Positions 1 through 8,698 of a DNA stretch of 64,000 bases are shown piece after piece. How positions within the stretch are numbered: position 1 is the first letter of the stretch; each line of letters opens with the position of its first letter. Below the pieces are notes generated by a model. The model searched no databases, was not told the origin of the DNA, and saw only the letters and a list, made by a program, of their open reading frames with translations. The position numbers and the translations under genes are program-made. Location: assembly GCA_013416445.1 (NCBI GenBank), contig JACCER010000005.1, positions 114,177 through 178,176 on the forward strand. Reading direction: 5' to 3'. Source of the DNA: Alcaligenaceae bacterium (lineage in GTDB: Bacteria > Pseudomonadota > Gammaproteobacteria > Burkholderiales > Burkholderiaceae_B).

Positions 1-768
1 GGCTTCGATGAACAGCACTTGGTTCAAGGTAGCCAGACGGGCATTGAGCTGACGTGCCAGTGCGGCGTCGCCATTGATGGCGGCCATGCACAACTGGTGC
101 ATCAGTTTGGGCGCCACGTTGGCGGTAACCGAGATATTGCCCCGCCCGCCCAGCAGCATAAGCGCCGCTGCCGTGGCGTCATCGCCGCTGACCACGCTGA
201 AGTTTGCAGGTGCATCGCGCACCAGCATGGCACCGCGCGCGATATCGCCGGTAGCGTCTTTGACTCCGACAATGCCGGGCACCTGCGCCAGGCGCAAAAT
301 GGTGTCGTTGGACATATCGGCTACCGTGCGGCCCGGCACGTTATACAAAACGGAAGGCAAATCGACCGCTTCGGCAATAACGCGGAAGTGCTGGTACAAG
401 CCTTCCTGGCTGGGCTTGTTGTAATAAGGCACCACTGACAGCCCCGCCTGCGCGCCGACCTCTTTGGCGTGCCGGGTAAGGTCTATGGCTTCGGCGGTGG
501 AATTCCCCCCTACACCGGCAATAACCGGCAAACGCCCTGCTGAATGCTCGACAGCAACCTTGATCAGTTCAGCGTGCTCGTCGACATTGACTGTAGGCGA
601 TTCGCCTGAAGTACCCACGACGACCAGGGCATCGGTGCCTTCTGCCACATGCCAATCGATCAGTTTTCGGTAGGAGTCGAAGTCCAGGCTGCCATCGGGG
701 TGCATGGGGGTAACCAGGGCAACCATGCTGCCCTGAAGAAATGGAATCGCAGAATCCGTGTTTGCCAT
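1..768 (-). CDS. dapA: 4-hydroxy-tetrahydrodipicolinate synthase (DapA), 3' end outside window
   Basis: The first 256 codons are present; the family is about 290 residues long, so the C-terminus lies left of base 1. DapA condenses pyruvate with aspartate semialdehyde in lysine/diaminopimelate synthesis in the cytoplasm. Visible family motifs are MVALVTPM near the N-terminus, [10 protein letters not shown], the active-site Tyr region [10 protein letters not shown] and the Schiff-base Lys in [11 protein letters not shown]. The ATG at 766-768 has a GAGGAG Shine-Dalgarno sequence about 10 bases upstream. The next gene upstream is co-directional, 84 bases away. The identification is firm. Confidence 0.95.
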   Translation of the reverse strand, partial: MANTDSAIPFLQGSMVALVTPMHPDGSLDFDSYRKLIDWHVAEGTDALVVVGTSGESPTVNVDEHAELIKVAVEHSAGRLPVIAGVGGNSTAEAIDLTRHAKEVGAQAGLSVVPYYNKPSQEGLYQHFRVIAEAVDLPSVLYNVPGRTVADMSNDTILRLAQVPGIVGVKDATGDIARGAMLVRDAPANFSVVSGDDATAAALMLLGGRGNISVTANVAPKLMHQLCMAAINGDAALARQLNARLATLNQVLFIEA

Positions 769-852
769 AATAGGAATGATCTCCTCGAACTCACCACAAC
801 GGTGAACTTGCCTTAATTAACCTGTAAGTTTACCGGATAAGCGCCGCAATTT

Positions 853-1503
853 TTACAAGAACCAATTAATAATTAACTGACCAAAAGCCAGCAGCGGCTG
901 CAGTACTGTCCATAACACGCCCGTCATCATAAGAATAATCAGGATAACGATGCCGTAGGGCTCGATCCTGGAATACTGATAAGCTGCGCGGTCGGGTAAA
1001 AGGCTGAATACCACGCGCCCGCCATCCAGCGGCGGCAAAGGCACAAGATTCAAGGCCATCAGTATCAGATTTACCTGTATGCCCGCGATAGTCATCTGCA
1101 CCCAGAAATCGGTCGAGGTAGCGCCTGCTTCGGCCAAAAGACGCAGCCCTATGGCCCAGATAATGGCCATGATCAAGTTGGACCCTGGCCCGGCCAGGGC
1201 GACCCACAACATATCGCGCTTGGGGCGGCGCAAGCGGCTCCAGTCGACGGGCACTGGCTTGGCCCAGCCAAACAGCAGGCCGCCGCCGCCCAGCAACTTG
1301 GTGCTGAACAGCAAAACCAGTGGCACGATAATAGTGCCCATGGGGTCGATATGCCGGATAGGGTTCAAGCTGATGCGCGCTGCCTGCCATGCAGTCGGGT
1401 CACCGAACATTCTGGCGACATAACCATGTGCTGCTTCGTGCAAGGTGATCCCGAACAAGACCGGCAAGGCATAAACGGTAATAGTCTGTATCAGGGATTC
1501 CAT
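853..1503 (-). CDS. site-2 protease family (M50) membrane metalloprotease
   Basis: This 216-residue integral membrane protein carries the zinc motif HEAAH at residues 22-26 and the distal NLVPLPPLDGGR motif that supplies the third ligand in M50 proteases. Several hydrophobic segments surround them, as in the short Rip/SpoIVFB-like site-2 proteases that cut within or beside membranes. The substrate cannot be inferred. A longer reading from 1545 is possible, but the start at 1503 places the first membrane helix normally and has a GGAA sequence just upstream. It lies between yciO and dapA, all on the minus strand, possibly one transcript. Confidence 0.85.
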   Translation of the reverse strand: MESLIQTITVYALPVLFGITLHEAAHGYVARMFGDPTAWQAARISLNPIRHIDPMGTIIVPLVLLFSTKLLGGGGLLFGWAKPVPVDWSRLRRPKRDMLWVALAGPGSNLIMAIIWAIGLRLLAEAGATSTDFWVQMTIAGIQVNLILMALNLVPLPPLDGGRVVFSLLPDRAAYQYSRIEPYGIVILIILMMTGVLWTVLQPLLAFGQLIINWFL

Positions 1504-1581
1504 GTGTTTCCATGCGGAAGCGTGCCCACCACAACGGCAGGCCAATTAAGTGTTGGGCTATGAGACAGCAATATAGTTCGC

Positions 1582-2208
1582 TTACGCCAGGCCCAGGGCT
1601 GAAAGATCACCCTGGCCGCGCCGCACAATTTCAGGCGCCTCGCCGGTCAGGTCAATAACCGTTGTGGGTTCCAGCTGGCACGCCCCGCCGTCTATCACTG
1701 CAGAAAGCTGATTGGCGTAGCGATCGAAAATATCTTGCGCGTCGTTCAGGGGTTCGTCTTCGTCTTCAGGAATAAGCGTGGTCGACATCAGTGGCGAACC
1801 TGCCGCCTCGATGAGCGCCAGCGCAACGCGATGACTGGGCACCCGTATGCCTATGGTTTTACGCGACGGATGCGACACCCGGCGCGGCACTTCGCGCGTG
1901 GCCTCGAGAATAAAGGTCCAGGGGCCGGGCGTGGCCATTTTCAGGAAACGGTACTGCTTGTTGTCGACACGCGCAAAATGACCGATTTCGGCAAGGTCGC
2001 GACACAACAATGTAAGGTGATGGCGGTCGTCGAGGCCGCGCAGGCGACGCAAGGCATCGGCGGCGGCTTTGTCATCGAGCCGTGCTACAACAGCGTAACT
2101 GGAATCGGTAGGCACCGCGACCAGGCCGCCGTCGGCCAGCAATTGACCCGCTTGCTTGAGCAGGCGGGCTTGAGGGTTTTCTGGGTGGACGACAAAAAAT
2201 TGGGCCAT
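1582..2208 (-). CDS. yciO: YciO/TsaC/Sua5 (YrdC-fold) family protein
   Basis: This 208-residue protein resembles E. coli YciO along its whole length: it opens MAQFFVVHPENPQ, and has VPTDSSYAV, the nucleotide-pocket KTIGIRVPSH and the closing PTTVIDLTGEAPEIVRRG. The YrdC fold in TsaC/Sua5 makes threonylcarbamoyl-AMP for the t6A modification of tRNA. YciO is a close paralogue whose exact role is less settled, so I do not assign the essential TsaC function. It sits 78 bases upstream of the M50 protease on the same strand. Confidence 0.9.
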   Translation of the reverse strand: MAQFFVVHPENPQARLLKQAGQLLADGGLVAVPTDSSYAVVARLDDKAAADALRRLRGLDDRHHLTLLCRDLAEIGHFARVDNKQYRFLKMATPGPWTFILEATREVPRRVSHPSRKTIGIRVPSHRVALALIEAAGSPLMSTTLIPEDEDEPLNDAQDIFDRYANQLSAVIDGGACQLEPTTVIDLTGEAPEIVRRGQGDLSALGLA

Positions 2209-2348
2209 TTAACGTATCCTAACATTCTTGAAGGGTGAGTTTAAGGTTCCGTATCGCCATAGGCAATAAAATTCAACCAATACCGTAGCACAGCCAGACA
2301 TTATTCACTCCTCCGGCATTACCCTAAATTTTAAAAAGGAACCCGGCA

Positions 2349-3206
2349 ATGCGCCTGGACAACTCACGCGAAAGCAATAATATCGAAGATCGCCGGGGGC
2401 GGCGCATGCCTGGCGCCGGCCGAGGGAAAATCAGCTTGGGCGCAATAGTATTGGCGCTGGTAGCGATGTATTTCGGGGTTGACCCCAACGTGGTGCTGCA
2501 AGTTCTGGGCGACCCCACCAGCGCCGACGCATCGCTCGACGGCGGCAGCGCGCAACCCACCGCTGAAACCCGTTTTGTCTCGAAAGTGCTGGCCGACACT
2601 GAAGATGTCTGGGGCGCGATGTTTCAACGACAAAAAGACTGGGGCAACTACCAACAACCGAAATTGGTATTATTCAACGGCGCGACCCCCACCGCCTGCG
2701 GTACGGGCCAGGCGGCCATGGGGCCATTTTATTGTCCTGGCGACAGCAAGGTCTACCTGGACCTGAGCTTTTTCCGGCAGATGGCACAAGAACTGCAATC
2801 ACCTGGCGATTTCGCACAAGCCTATGTCATTGCCCATGAAGTTGGCCACCATGTGCAACACCTGCTGGGCGTCACCAACCAAGTCGAGCAAATGCGCCGC
2901 CGCGTAAGCACGGTAGCCGCCAATCAATTATCAGTCAGGGTCGAACTCCAGGCCGACTGCTTTGCCGGCGTCTGGGCCAACCATTCGAATGCCCAGCGCG
3001 CCACCCTGGAACCGGGCGACATACAGGAAGCCTTGAATGCCGCCACCGCCATCGGCGACGATCGCCTGCAGCAACAGTCTCAGGGCCGCGTCGTACCCGA
3101 CTCCTTTACCCATGGCACGTCGGCGCAGCGTGTGCGCTGGTTCACCCGTGGCTTTAAAAGCGGAGACACCGGGCAGTGCGATACCTTTAATGCCGGGTCG
3201 CTGTAG
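2349..3206 (+). CDS. ypfJ: neutral zinc metallopeptidase, YpfJ family
   Basis: The 285-residue protein begins with a charged tail (MRLDNSRESNNIEDRRG), then one membrane anchor at about residues 33-48 (SLGAIVLALVAMYFGV), then a periplasmic domain with the HEVGHH zinc motif at residues 163-168 and a downstream ELQADCFAGVW motif. This order is diagnostic of the YpfJ/KPN_02809 putative neutral zinc peptidases. The substrate is unknown. The ATG follows an AAAGGAA ribosome-binding site. It is divergent from yciO and probably has its own promoter in the 140-base gap. Confidence 0.9.
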   Translation: MRLDNSRESNNIEDRRGRRMPGAGRGKISLGAIVLALVAMYFGVDPNVVLQVLGDPTSADASLDGGSAQPTAETRFVSKVLADTEDVWGAMFQRQKDWGNYQQPKLVLFNGATPTACGTGQAAMGPFYCPGDSKVYLDLSFFRQMAQELQSPGDFAQAYVIAHEVGHHVQHLLGVTNQVEQMRRRVSTVAANQLSVRVELQADCFAGVWANHSNAQRATLEPGDIQEALNAATAIGDDRLQQQSQGRVVPDSFTHGTSAQRVRWFTRGFKSGDTGQCDTFNAGSL

Positions 3207-3215
3207 GTAATGTTA

Positions 3216-3247
3216 TTTATCGGATTACGCTGCGCCAATCCGATAAA
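3216..3247. repeat. dispersed GTCGGATTACGC-type inverted repeat, copy 1
   Basis: Imperfect palindrome TTTATCGGATT...AATCCGATAAA with a CGCTGCGCC-like centre, ten bases after the ypfJ stop codon. It belongs to a family seen about ten times in this window. It may act as a bidirectional terminator or RNA-stabilising hairpin for the two convergent genes. Confidence 0.7.
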
Positions 3248-3260
3248 ACCTGCTTCGCTA

Positions 3261-3557
3261 CTACTTAACGCCTGGCTGGGTATATATAGGCGTATTTCCT
3301 TGCGGAGCATAAGAACCAGATGACGGCATATTACTGGAGGGCATATATTTGCCTGCCTCCGTAGTGCCCGAACCCTGATTCGAAACCGTGCCTGCGGGAA
3401 TCTGCGTTTCGGTTACTGTAAGCGTTGGCTTAATGTCTATTTTTTGCGCCTTGATCCAGGCCTCGTGCTGGGCCGGAGTTTCACGAGCCTGCACGCTGGC
3501 GAACGGCACAGCCAATAGCGCCGCAGTAATCAAAAGTGTTGTGCTTAGTGTTTTCAT
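3261..3557 (-). CDS. small secreted protein of unknown function
   Basis: This 98-residue protein starts at the ATG at 3555-3557, which has an AAGGATG ribosome-binding site. A longer reading to 3704 adds no recognisable sequence. It has a clear Sec signal peptide (MKTLSTTLLITAALLAVPFASVQA) followed by a short mature chain rich in Pro, Ser, Thr and Gly (SSNMPSSGSYAPQGNTPIY). I recognise no family. It is probably periplasmic and partly disordered, and transcribed convergently with ypfJ. Confidence 0.7.
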   Translation of the reverse strand: MKTLSTTLLITAALLAVPFASVQARETPAQHEAWIKAQKIDIKPTLTVTETQIPAGTVSNQGSGTTEAGKYMPSSNMPSSGSYAPQGNTPIYTQPGVK

Positions 3558-3797
3558 GATAATTGCATCCTTCGTAAAGATTGCCGAATCTTTATCGTAG
3601 ATGAAAGGCAGTTCGTCACAAGGCACAAACCGTTTCAAACCGTCACCAGGCAGCATGACGGTTACGCGCAGTTGCTCTTTTTCAAGCCTAGCGCCCTCAA
3701 ACAAAACTTGTTCTCTACTTTATGCTAGAATCTCTTTTCTCTTGCTTAGAGAGCAGCAACTAGAAAGCATTGCGTTGTAGATGTTTTCTTTTACGGT

Positions 3798-3874
3798 GGT
3801 GGCCGTAGCTCAGTTGGTAGAGTCCCGGATTGTGATTCCGGTTGTCGTGGGTTCGAGCCCCATCGGTCACCCCA
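3798..3874 (+). tRNA. tRNA-His (GTG)
   Basis: A complete cloverleaf with the extra 5' G (position -1) characteristic of tRNA-His, a 7-bp acceptor stem (GTGGCCG with CGGTCAC), anticodon GTG in TTGTGAT, a TTCGAGC T-loop and an encoded CCA. It stands alone and is not part of an rRNA operon here. Confidence 0.97.
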
Positions 3875-4030
3875 AATTGCTTTGCCAAGCAATGCCTTGC
3901 GCAACGCACGGCCATGCTCAGCGCAAAAAATCATAACAAGCATCAGGTTCAAGCCAGCCATTCGCCCTCCTCTTCCTTCCTGGCCTATGCGCACCTCTCC
4001 TCTCCAGGTTTTAATCATAATCGTCGTGCC

Positions 4031-4249
4031 ATGGCATCTGCTCTCATGAACCCCGACTGGTCAAAAGCGCCTTCATCATGGAACTGGGCCGCACAAGATG
4101 AAGATGGCCGCTGGTTTTGGTATGGCGTAAAACCCCAGCTAGGCATAGGCGGCGGAATCTGGCGCGCACCCTCTCGTGCCCAAGAATTCGCCTGCCAGGG
4201 CGAACCCAACCCCCACTGGTACGACAGCCTGCAAGAACGCCCTGAATAA
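4031..4249 (+). CDS. small conserved-looking protein of unknown function
   Basis: This 72-residue ORF encodes a Trp-rich, composition-normal protein (MNPDWSKAPSSWNWAAQDEDGRWFWYGVKP ... PNPHWYDSLQERPE). Its even amino-acid use and high Trp/Tyr content suggest a real protein rather than chance. Two in-frame ATGs (4031 and 4046) are possible and neither has a strong ribosome-binding site. It ends 93 bases before cls on the same strand. No family is recognised. Confidence 0.6.
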   Translation: MASALMNPDWSKAPSSWNWAAQDEDGRWFWYGVKPQLGIGGGIWRAPSRAQEFACQGEPNPHWYDSLQERPE

Positions 4250-4341
4250 CATACTGCCTTGGAGTCCCTGGACCCCATGACCCGCAAGCCTGCGACCCGA
4301 TATACTTGCAGCTGACGTGGCTTTGCTTTATGGCGGTAACT

Positions 4342-5799
4342 ATGAATTCTTTGCACTCCTTGTTTCAGGAATACTGGCCGCACCTTGTGCTCGTCCTTAG
4401 CCTGACCATAGGCGGCACAGCCGCGGTTCATGCCGCCATGACAAAAAACGATGTCCGGGCCGCCATAGGCTGGGTGGGCGTCATCCTGATGTCGCCACTG
4501 CTGGGGCCTTTTTTCTATCTGATTGCCGGCATCAACCGTATACGCCACGACCATATTTCAGAGCAACGCAACAAAAACCTGAAAGACTATTCCGGTAACC
4601 AGGACCCGCCGCTGGCCGATGTCAGCAATTTTTCCGCGCCGCAATTTCGCTCGCTTAGGGTGCTGGGCGACCGCGTCAGCCGCTTCCCGCTACGCGATGG
4701 CAATCATATCCAGACCCTCGTTGGCGGCGACCAGGCTTACCCCGCCATGATGGTCGCCATCGATAACGCCAAAAAATCGATTGCGTTGCAGTCCTATATT
4801 TTCGATAACGACAGCGAAGGCCGTAAGATCGTCGATGCGCTCGTCCGGGCAAAACAGCGCGGTGTGCAGGTGCGGGTACTGATCGACGCCATAGGTTCAA
4901 AGTATTCGCATCCACCCATCATCCGGCTATTGCGCAAACATGGCGTGCCTTGTGCGCTGTTCATGACCAACCCGCTGGGCTTTCTGCGCATGCCCTACGC
5001 CAACCTGCGCAGCCACCGAAAAATCCTCGTAGTGGACGGCGCTATCGGTTTTACCGGAGGCATGAATATACGCGCCGGGTTTGTCACCTCGGTGGCTGGC
5101 GAACATACATCCAGCGACACCCACTTTCGCGTTGTAGGGCCAGTGGTGCTGCAACTGGTCTCGGTATTTGCCCACGACTGGGAGTTCACCACCAAAGAAG
5201 CGCTGCCCTACGACATCTGGTGCAGCGACTCCTGGCAGGCTGCATCGCCTCAAGTGCCCGCCCGCTGCGTACGCTCGGGGCCAGACCGCTATATGGCCGG
5301 CACGCACAATATGCTGCTGGGCGCCTTTGCCGTAGCGCAAAGCCACATACGCATACAGTCACCCTATTTCCTGCCCGACCAGATATTGCTGGGCGCCATC
5401 AACACGGCGGCACGCCGGGGCATTGTGGTCGATATTGTCATTCCTGGGCGCAACAATCTGCGCCTAGTCAACTACGCCATGACGGCCCAACTGGATCAGG
5501 TCATACGCAACGGCTGCCGGGTATGGAGGGTCGACGACAACTTCAACCACTCCAAACTCATCACCATAGACGGCGCCTGGTCTTATGTGGGTTCATCCAA
5601 CCTGGACCCACGCAGCTTGCGGCTGAATTTCGAGTTGGATATGGAGATCTACAGCCGCAATACGGCCCTTGAAATCGAGCATCTGATCGATCAAGAAATT
5701 GCCAAGGCCGATGCGGTAACACTGCAGGGGCTGGCGCAGATTCCCTTTCGCAAACGATTGCGCAACAAGGTGATCTGGCTGGCCAGTCCTTATCTATAG
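4342..5799 (+). CDS. cls: cardiolipin synthase (phospholipase D superfamily)
   Basis: A 485-residue membrane-bound enzyme that joins two phosphatidylglycerols into cardiolipin. Two N-terminal helices (about residues 8-28 and 38-60) precede two PLD domains. The HKD motifs are HRKILVVD at about residue 225 and HSKLITID at about residue 403, each followed by the GG or GSSN motif expected in the family. The length matches ClsA. The start could be 4342 or the in-frame ATG at 4330. It appears to be a single gene, ending before a degenerate 19-bp repeat array. Confidence 0.93.
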   Translation: MNSLHSLFQEYWPHLVLVLSLTIGGTAAVHAAMTKNDVRAAIGWVGVILMSPLLGPFFYLIAGINRIRHDHISEQRNKNLKDYSGNQDPPLADVSNFSAPQFRSLRVLGDRVSRFPLRDGNHIQTLVGGDQAYPAMMVAIDNAKKSIALQSYIFDNDSEGRKIVDALVRAKQRGVQVRVLIDAIGSKYSHPPIIRLLRKHGVPCALFMTNPLGFLRMPYANLRSHRKILVVDGAIGFTGGMNIRAGFVTSVAGEHTSSDTHFRVVGPVVLQLVSVFAHDWEFTTKEALPYDIWCSDSWQAASPQVPARCVRSGPDRYMAGTHNMLLGAFAVAQSHIRIQSPYFLPDQILLGAINTAARRGIVVDIVIPGRNNLRLVNYAMTAQLDQVIRNGCRVWRVDDNFNHSKLITIDGAWSYVGSSNLDPRSLRLNFELDMEIYSRNTALEIEHLIDQEIAKADAVTLQGLAQIPFRKRLRNKVIWLASPYL

Positions 5800-5883
5800 G
5801 TTAATGACGCTGGCTCAACGTTGTTTGTCGGATTAACGTGCAAGCCCCCTGCCATCACCAGGGCTTGACCGCTGCTGCGGTGG

Positions 5884-5959
5884 CTATTGGTGATTCTGAT
5901 CGGATCTGGTGATGTTGGCTGGTTTTGGTGACGTTTGTCGGTTTCTGGTGGCGCTGACC
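5884..5959. repeat. degenerate tandem array of four 19-bp units
   Basis: Four consecutive 19-base units (starting at 5884, 5903, 5922 and 5941) share a pattern like GTTTTGGTGACGTTTGTCG. The unit resembles the better conserved 19-bp arrays at 34.7 kb and 63.6 kb. It lies between the convergent 3' ends of cls and the Bug receptor gene. No palindrome follows here. Confidence 0.6.
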
Positions 5960-5988
5960 CGACCTTTATTCAATGCACCACCCCTTCA

Positions 5989-6966
5989 TTATTGCTGCTG
6001 CACACCCGCTTCTTTGGCCACGCCACCCCAGCGTATAATTTCGCTGTCAACGAATTTACCGAAATCAGCGCCAGTAAGATTGGGGATGGCGCTGCCGTTG
6101 TTCTTCCACAGTTCAGCGACTTTAGGCGTGTTCAAGGCCTTGGTGAGTTCTTCGGACATTCTGCTGACGATATCGGCGGGAGTTCCCGCTGGCGCCCACA
6201 TCGCGTACCAAGTCGATACCTCGTAATCGGGAACACCCGCTTCCGCTACAGTTGGAACATCGGGCATGGAGGGCGAGCGCTTGGCCGCAGCCACTGCCAG
6301 TGGCCGTATGCTGCCGGCGCGTATATGCGATGCGGAAGACCCCAGCCCATCGAATGCGGCATCGACCTGCCCCGTGATCAGGCCGGTAAGCATGGGCCCC
6401 GCACCCTGATAAGGAACGTGAGTCAGCTCGATACCGGTTTTCAAGGCAAAAAGCTCGCCTGCCAGATGATGGGTACTGCCTATGCCAGCTGAACCAAAAT
6501 TGATCTGTCCGGGATTGGTTTTGGCACTATCCAACAGTTGTTTTAGACTATTGACGGGCAGTTTGCTGGGGTTGACCACGATCACTTGCGGCGGCTGCGC
6601 GAGCATGGCAACTGGCAGGAAATCTTTTTGTATATCGTAGCTGAGCTTTTTGTATATGGACGGCGCTACCGCGTGATGCGCACCACCCATGAAAAAAGTG
6701 TAGCCGTCGGGTGTTGCGCGCGCTGCCACGCCCGCGCCCAAGGTACCGCCCGCGCCGCCCTTGTTATCAATGACGACGCCCTTGCCCAGTTGCTCGGCCA
6801 ACTGATGGGCCAGTGGTCGCGCAAAAGTATCGGTTCCGCCGCCCGCCGGAAAGGGCACAACTATGGTTATGGTCCGCTCGGGCCATGCCGCCTGCGCCGC
6901 GCTGCCGATTGCCATTGCCGTTAATGCCAAGGCCGCCGCAGCTGAATAAATAGCTTGTTTTTTCAT
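5989..6966 (-). CDS. Bug-family TTT transporter substrate-binding protein
   Basis: The ATG at 6964-6966 follows a perfect AGGAGA ribosome-binding site. The 325-residue product has a signal peptide (MKKQAIYSAAAALALTAMAIGSAAQA) and the Bug/TctC hallmark WPERTITIVVPFPAGGGTD, then FGSAGIGSTHHLAGEL and HVPYQGAGPML. Such periplasmic receptors capture small carboxylates for tripartite tricarboxylate transporters. No TctA/TctB membrane genes lie nearby. It follows the malonyl-CoA operon on the same strand after about 200 bases, so malonate or a related acid is a plausible but unproven ligand. Confidence 0.9.
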   Translation of the reverse strand: MKKQAIYSAAAALALTAMAIGSAAQAAWPERTITIVVPFPAGGGTDTFARPLAHQLAEQLGKGVVIDNKGGAGGTLGAGVAARATPDGYTFFMGGAHHAVAPSIYKKLSYDIQKDFLPVAMLAQPPQVIVVNPSKLPVNSLKQLLDSAKTNPGQINFGSAGIGSTHHLAGELFALKTGIELTHVPYQGAGPMLTGLITGQVDAAFDGLGSSASHIRAGSIRPLAVAAAKRSPSMPDVPTVAEAGVPDYEVSTWYAMWAPAGTPADIVSRMSEELTKALNTPKVAELWKNNGSAIPNLTGADFGKFVDSEIIRWGGVAKEAGVQQQ

Positions 6967-7081
6967 GAGGTCTCCTCTCGTGATTTGCATCTGTTGGTTT
7001 TTATATAATTCTTAATGTAATTAATCGCATCGAAACAAGAATACCGGTTCCCTGGACCGGCGGTTTATAAATTGTGAGGAA

Positions 7082-7120
7082 TAGGTCGGATTACGCGCCT
7101 GGCGGCGTTAATCCGACCTA
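7082..7120. repeat. dispersed GTCGGATTACGC-type inverted repeat, copy 2
   Basis: A well-preserved palindrome whose arms are TAGGTCGGATTACGC at the left and TTAATCCGACCTA at the right. It sits in the gap between matB and the Bug gene and could separate them transcriptionally. Confidence 0.75.
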
Positions 7121-7170
7121 CGAAACCGCAAACAGGATGGGCATCTTTGACGCCAGCCCGGTCCGCTATG

Positions 7171-8697
7171 TTACGAATACTGGGTACGCAATATATTTTT
7201 TTGTACTTTGCCCATGGTGTTGCGGGGCAATTGCTGAATCACATGAATTTGCTTAGGCACCTTGAAATTAGCCATGCCAGACTTCATGGCGGCCAGCATA
7301 GCACTGGTATCCAACTGTACGCCGGGCCTGGGTACGACCACCGCCACCACGGCTTCGCCAAAGTCGGGGTGCGCCACACCAATCACGGCTGATTCATTGA
7401 CCCCAGGCAGGTCGTCGATGAATAATTCTATTTCCTTGGGGTAGATATTGAAACCGCCGGAAATAATCAGGTCTTTGCTGCGTCCAACGATGGACAGATA
7501 ATTCGCCGGCACGGCGCCACCCCCCCACTGGCCCACATCGCCGGTACGAAACCAGCCATCGGCGGTGAACTCTTCGCGGGTTTTTTCTGGCATGCGCCAA
7601 TAACCTGAAAAGACGTTGGGGCCACGCACCTGCACATTACCGATTTCCCCCGGAGCCAGTTCAGCGCCCTTGTCATCGACCACACGCACCTGAACCTCTG
7701 GCAAAGCCTGCCCTACAGTGCCGCCCAAACGCTCTCCCGAGTCAAGGTCGTAGGGATTAGACGTAAGCATGATGGTTTCGCTCATGCCATAACGTTCAAG
7801 TATGGGCTGGCCTATGCGCGCCTTGAAATCGTCGAAGGTTTCCTTGAGCAGCGGCGCCGACCCGGAAATAAACAGGCGCATGCGGCGGCACAATTCACGG
7901 GTGAATCTGGCGTCGTTCAGCAAGCGCACATAATAGGTAGGCACGCCCATAAGCACCGTGCTTTGCGGCAAATAATGCAAGGCCTGATCAATATCGAGCT
8001 TAGGCAGCCAGATCATGCGGGCGCCAGCCAACAATGCCCCATGCGACGCGACAAACAGGCCATGCACATGGAAAATGGGCAACATATGCAGCAAAACGTC
8101 GTCGGGGCGCCAACCCCAGTATTTGTGCAGCACCTGGGCGTTGGAAGACAAATTAAGATGCGACAGCATCGCCCCTTTGCTGCGCCCAGTGGTGCCCGAT
8201 GTGTAGAGTATGGCCGCCAGATCGTCGGGCAGGCTTTGCACGGTCTCGAAGGCCTGATCTTGGCTGGCCGCCGCCAGGGTGAGGCTGCCGCTGCCATTGG
8301 CATCCAGCGTATAGACTTGCACTGCGCCTGTTTTTTTGGCCAGTCGCTGCATCCATTCCAGGTTTTCACTATCGCACACGACGACGGCCGGTTCCGCGTC
8401 AGTAAGAAAGTATTCAACCTCGGATTCGCGATAAGCGGTATTCAAGGGCAGGTATACCAGCCCGGCGCGCACACAGGCCAAATACAACATAAGCGCCTCA
8501 GGCGATTTTTCGACCTGTACAGCAACACGCGAACCAGCAGGCAGCGCCAGCCCTTGCAACAGATTGGCAATACGGGCACTGATCTGCCCTATTTCGTTCC
8601 AGCTATAGGTGCGCTCGGGTGTTTCGATGGCCACAGCAGTGCGATCCACCGGGAAGCCAGCCTCGAGCAAGGCATATAAATTGGCGTTGCCGTTCAC
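7171..8697 (-). CDS. matB: malonyl-CoA synthetase-like acyl-CoA ligase (MatB type)
   Basis: This 508-residue adenylate-forming enzyme has the ATP-binding P-loop LYTSGTTGRSKGAML, the A5 motif ERYGMSE, the A7 motif GWFRTGDVG and the C-terminal catalytic Lys region PRNTMGKVQK. FHVHGLFVA and the overall length match MatB-type malonate:CoA ligases. The assignment rests also on position: one base after an enoyl-CoA hydratase-like gene and directly downstream of a malonyl-CoA decarboxylase gene. The reaction would be malonate + ATP + CoA to malonyl-CoA in the cytoplasm. Another short dicarboxylate or fatty acid substrate is possible. Confidence 0.85.
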   Translation of the reverse strand: MNGNANLYALLEAGFPVDRTAVAIETPERTYSWNEIGQISARIANLLQGLALPAGSRVAVQVEKSPEALMLYLACVRAGLVYLPLNTAYRESEVEYFLTDAEPAVVVCDSENLEWMQRLAKKTGAVQVYTLDANGSGSLTLAAASQDQAFETVQSLPDDLAAILYTSGTTGRSKGAMLSHLNLSSNAQVLHKYWGWRPDDVLLHMLPIFHVHGLFVASHGALLAGARMIWLPKLDIDQALHYLPQSTVLMGVPTYYVRLLNDARFTRELCRRMRLFISGSAPLLKETFDDFKARIGQPILERYGMSETIMLTSNPYDLDSGERLGGTVGQALPEVQVRVVDDKGAELAPGEIGNVQVRGPNVFSGYWRMPEKTREEFTADGWFRTGDVGQWGGGAVPANYLSIVGRSKDLIISGGFNIYPKEIELFIDDLPGVNESAVIGVAHPDFGEAVVAVVVPRPGVQLDTSAMLAAMKSGMANFKVPKQIHVIQQLPRNTMGKVQKNILRTQYS

Positions 8698-8698
8698 A

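Noticed and set aside
19..438. Plus-strand open frames opposite dapA
   Set aside because: They are antisense to a clear dapA coding sequence and show no protein family character.
3876..3893. Hairpin ATTGCTT-TGCC-AAGCAAT after tRNA-His as a terminator
   Set aside because: No T tract follows, so termination cannot be supported.
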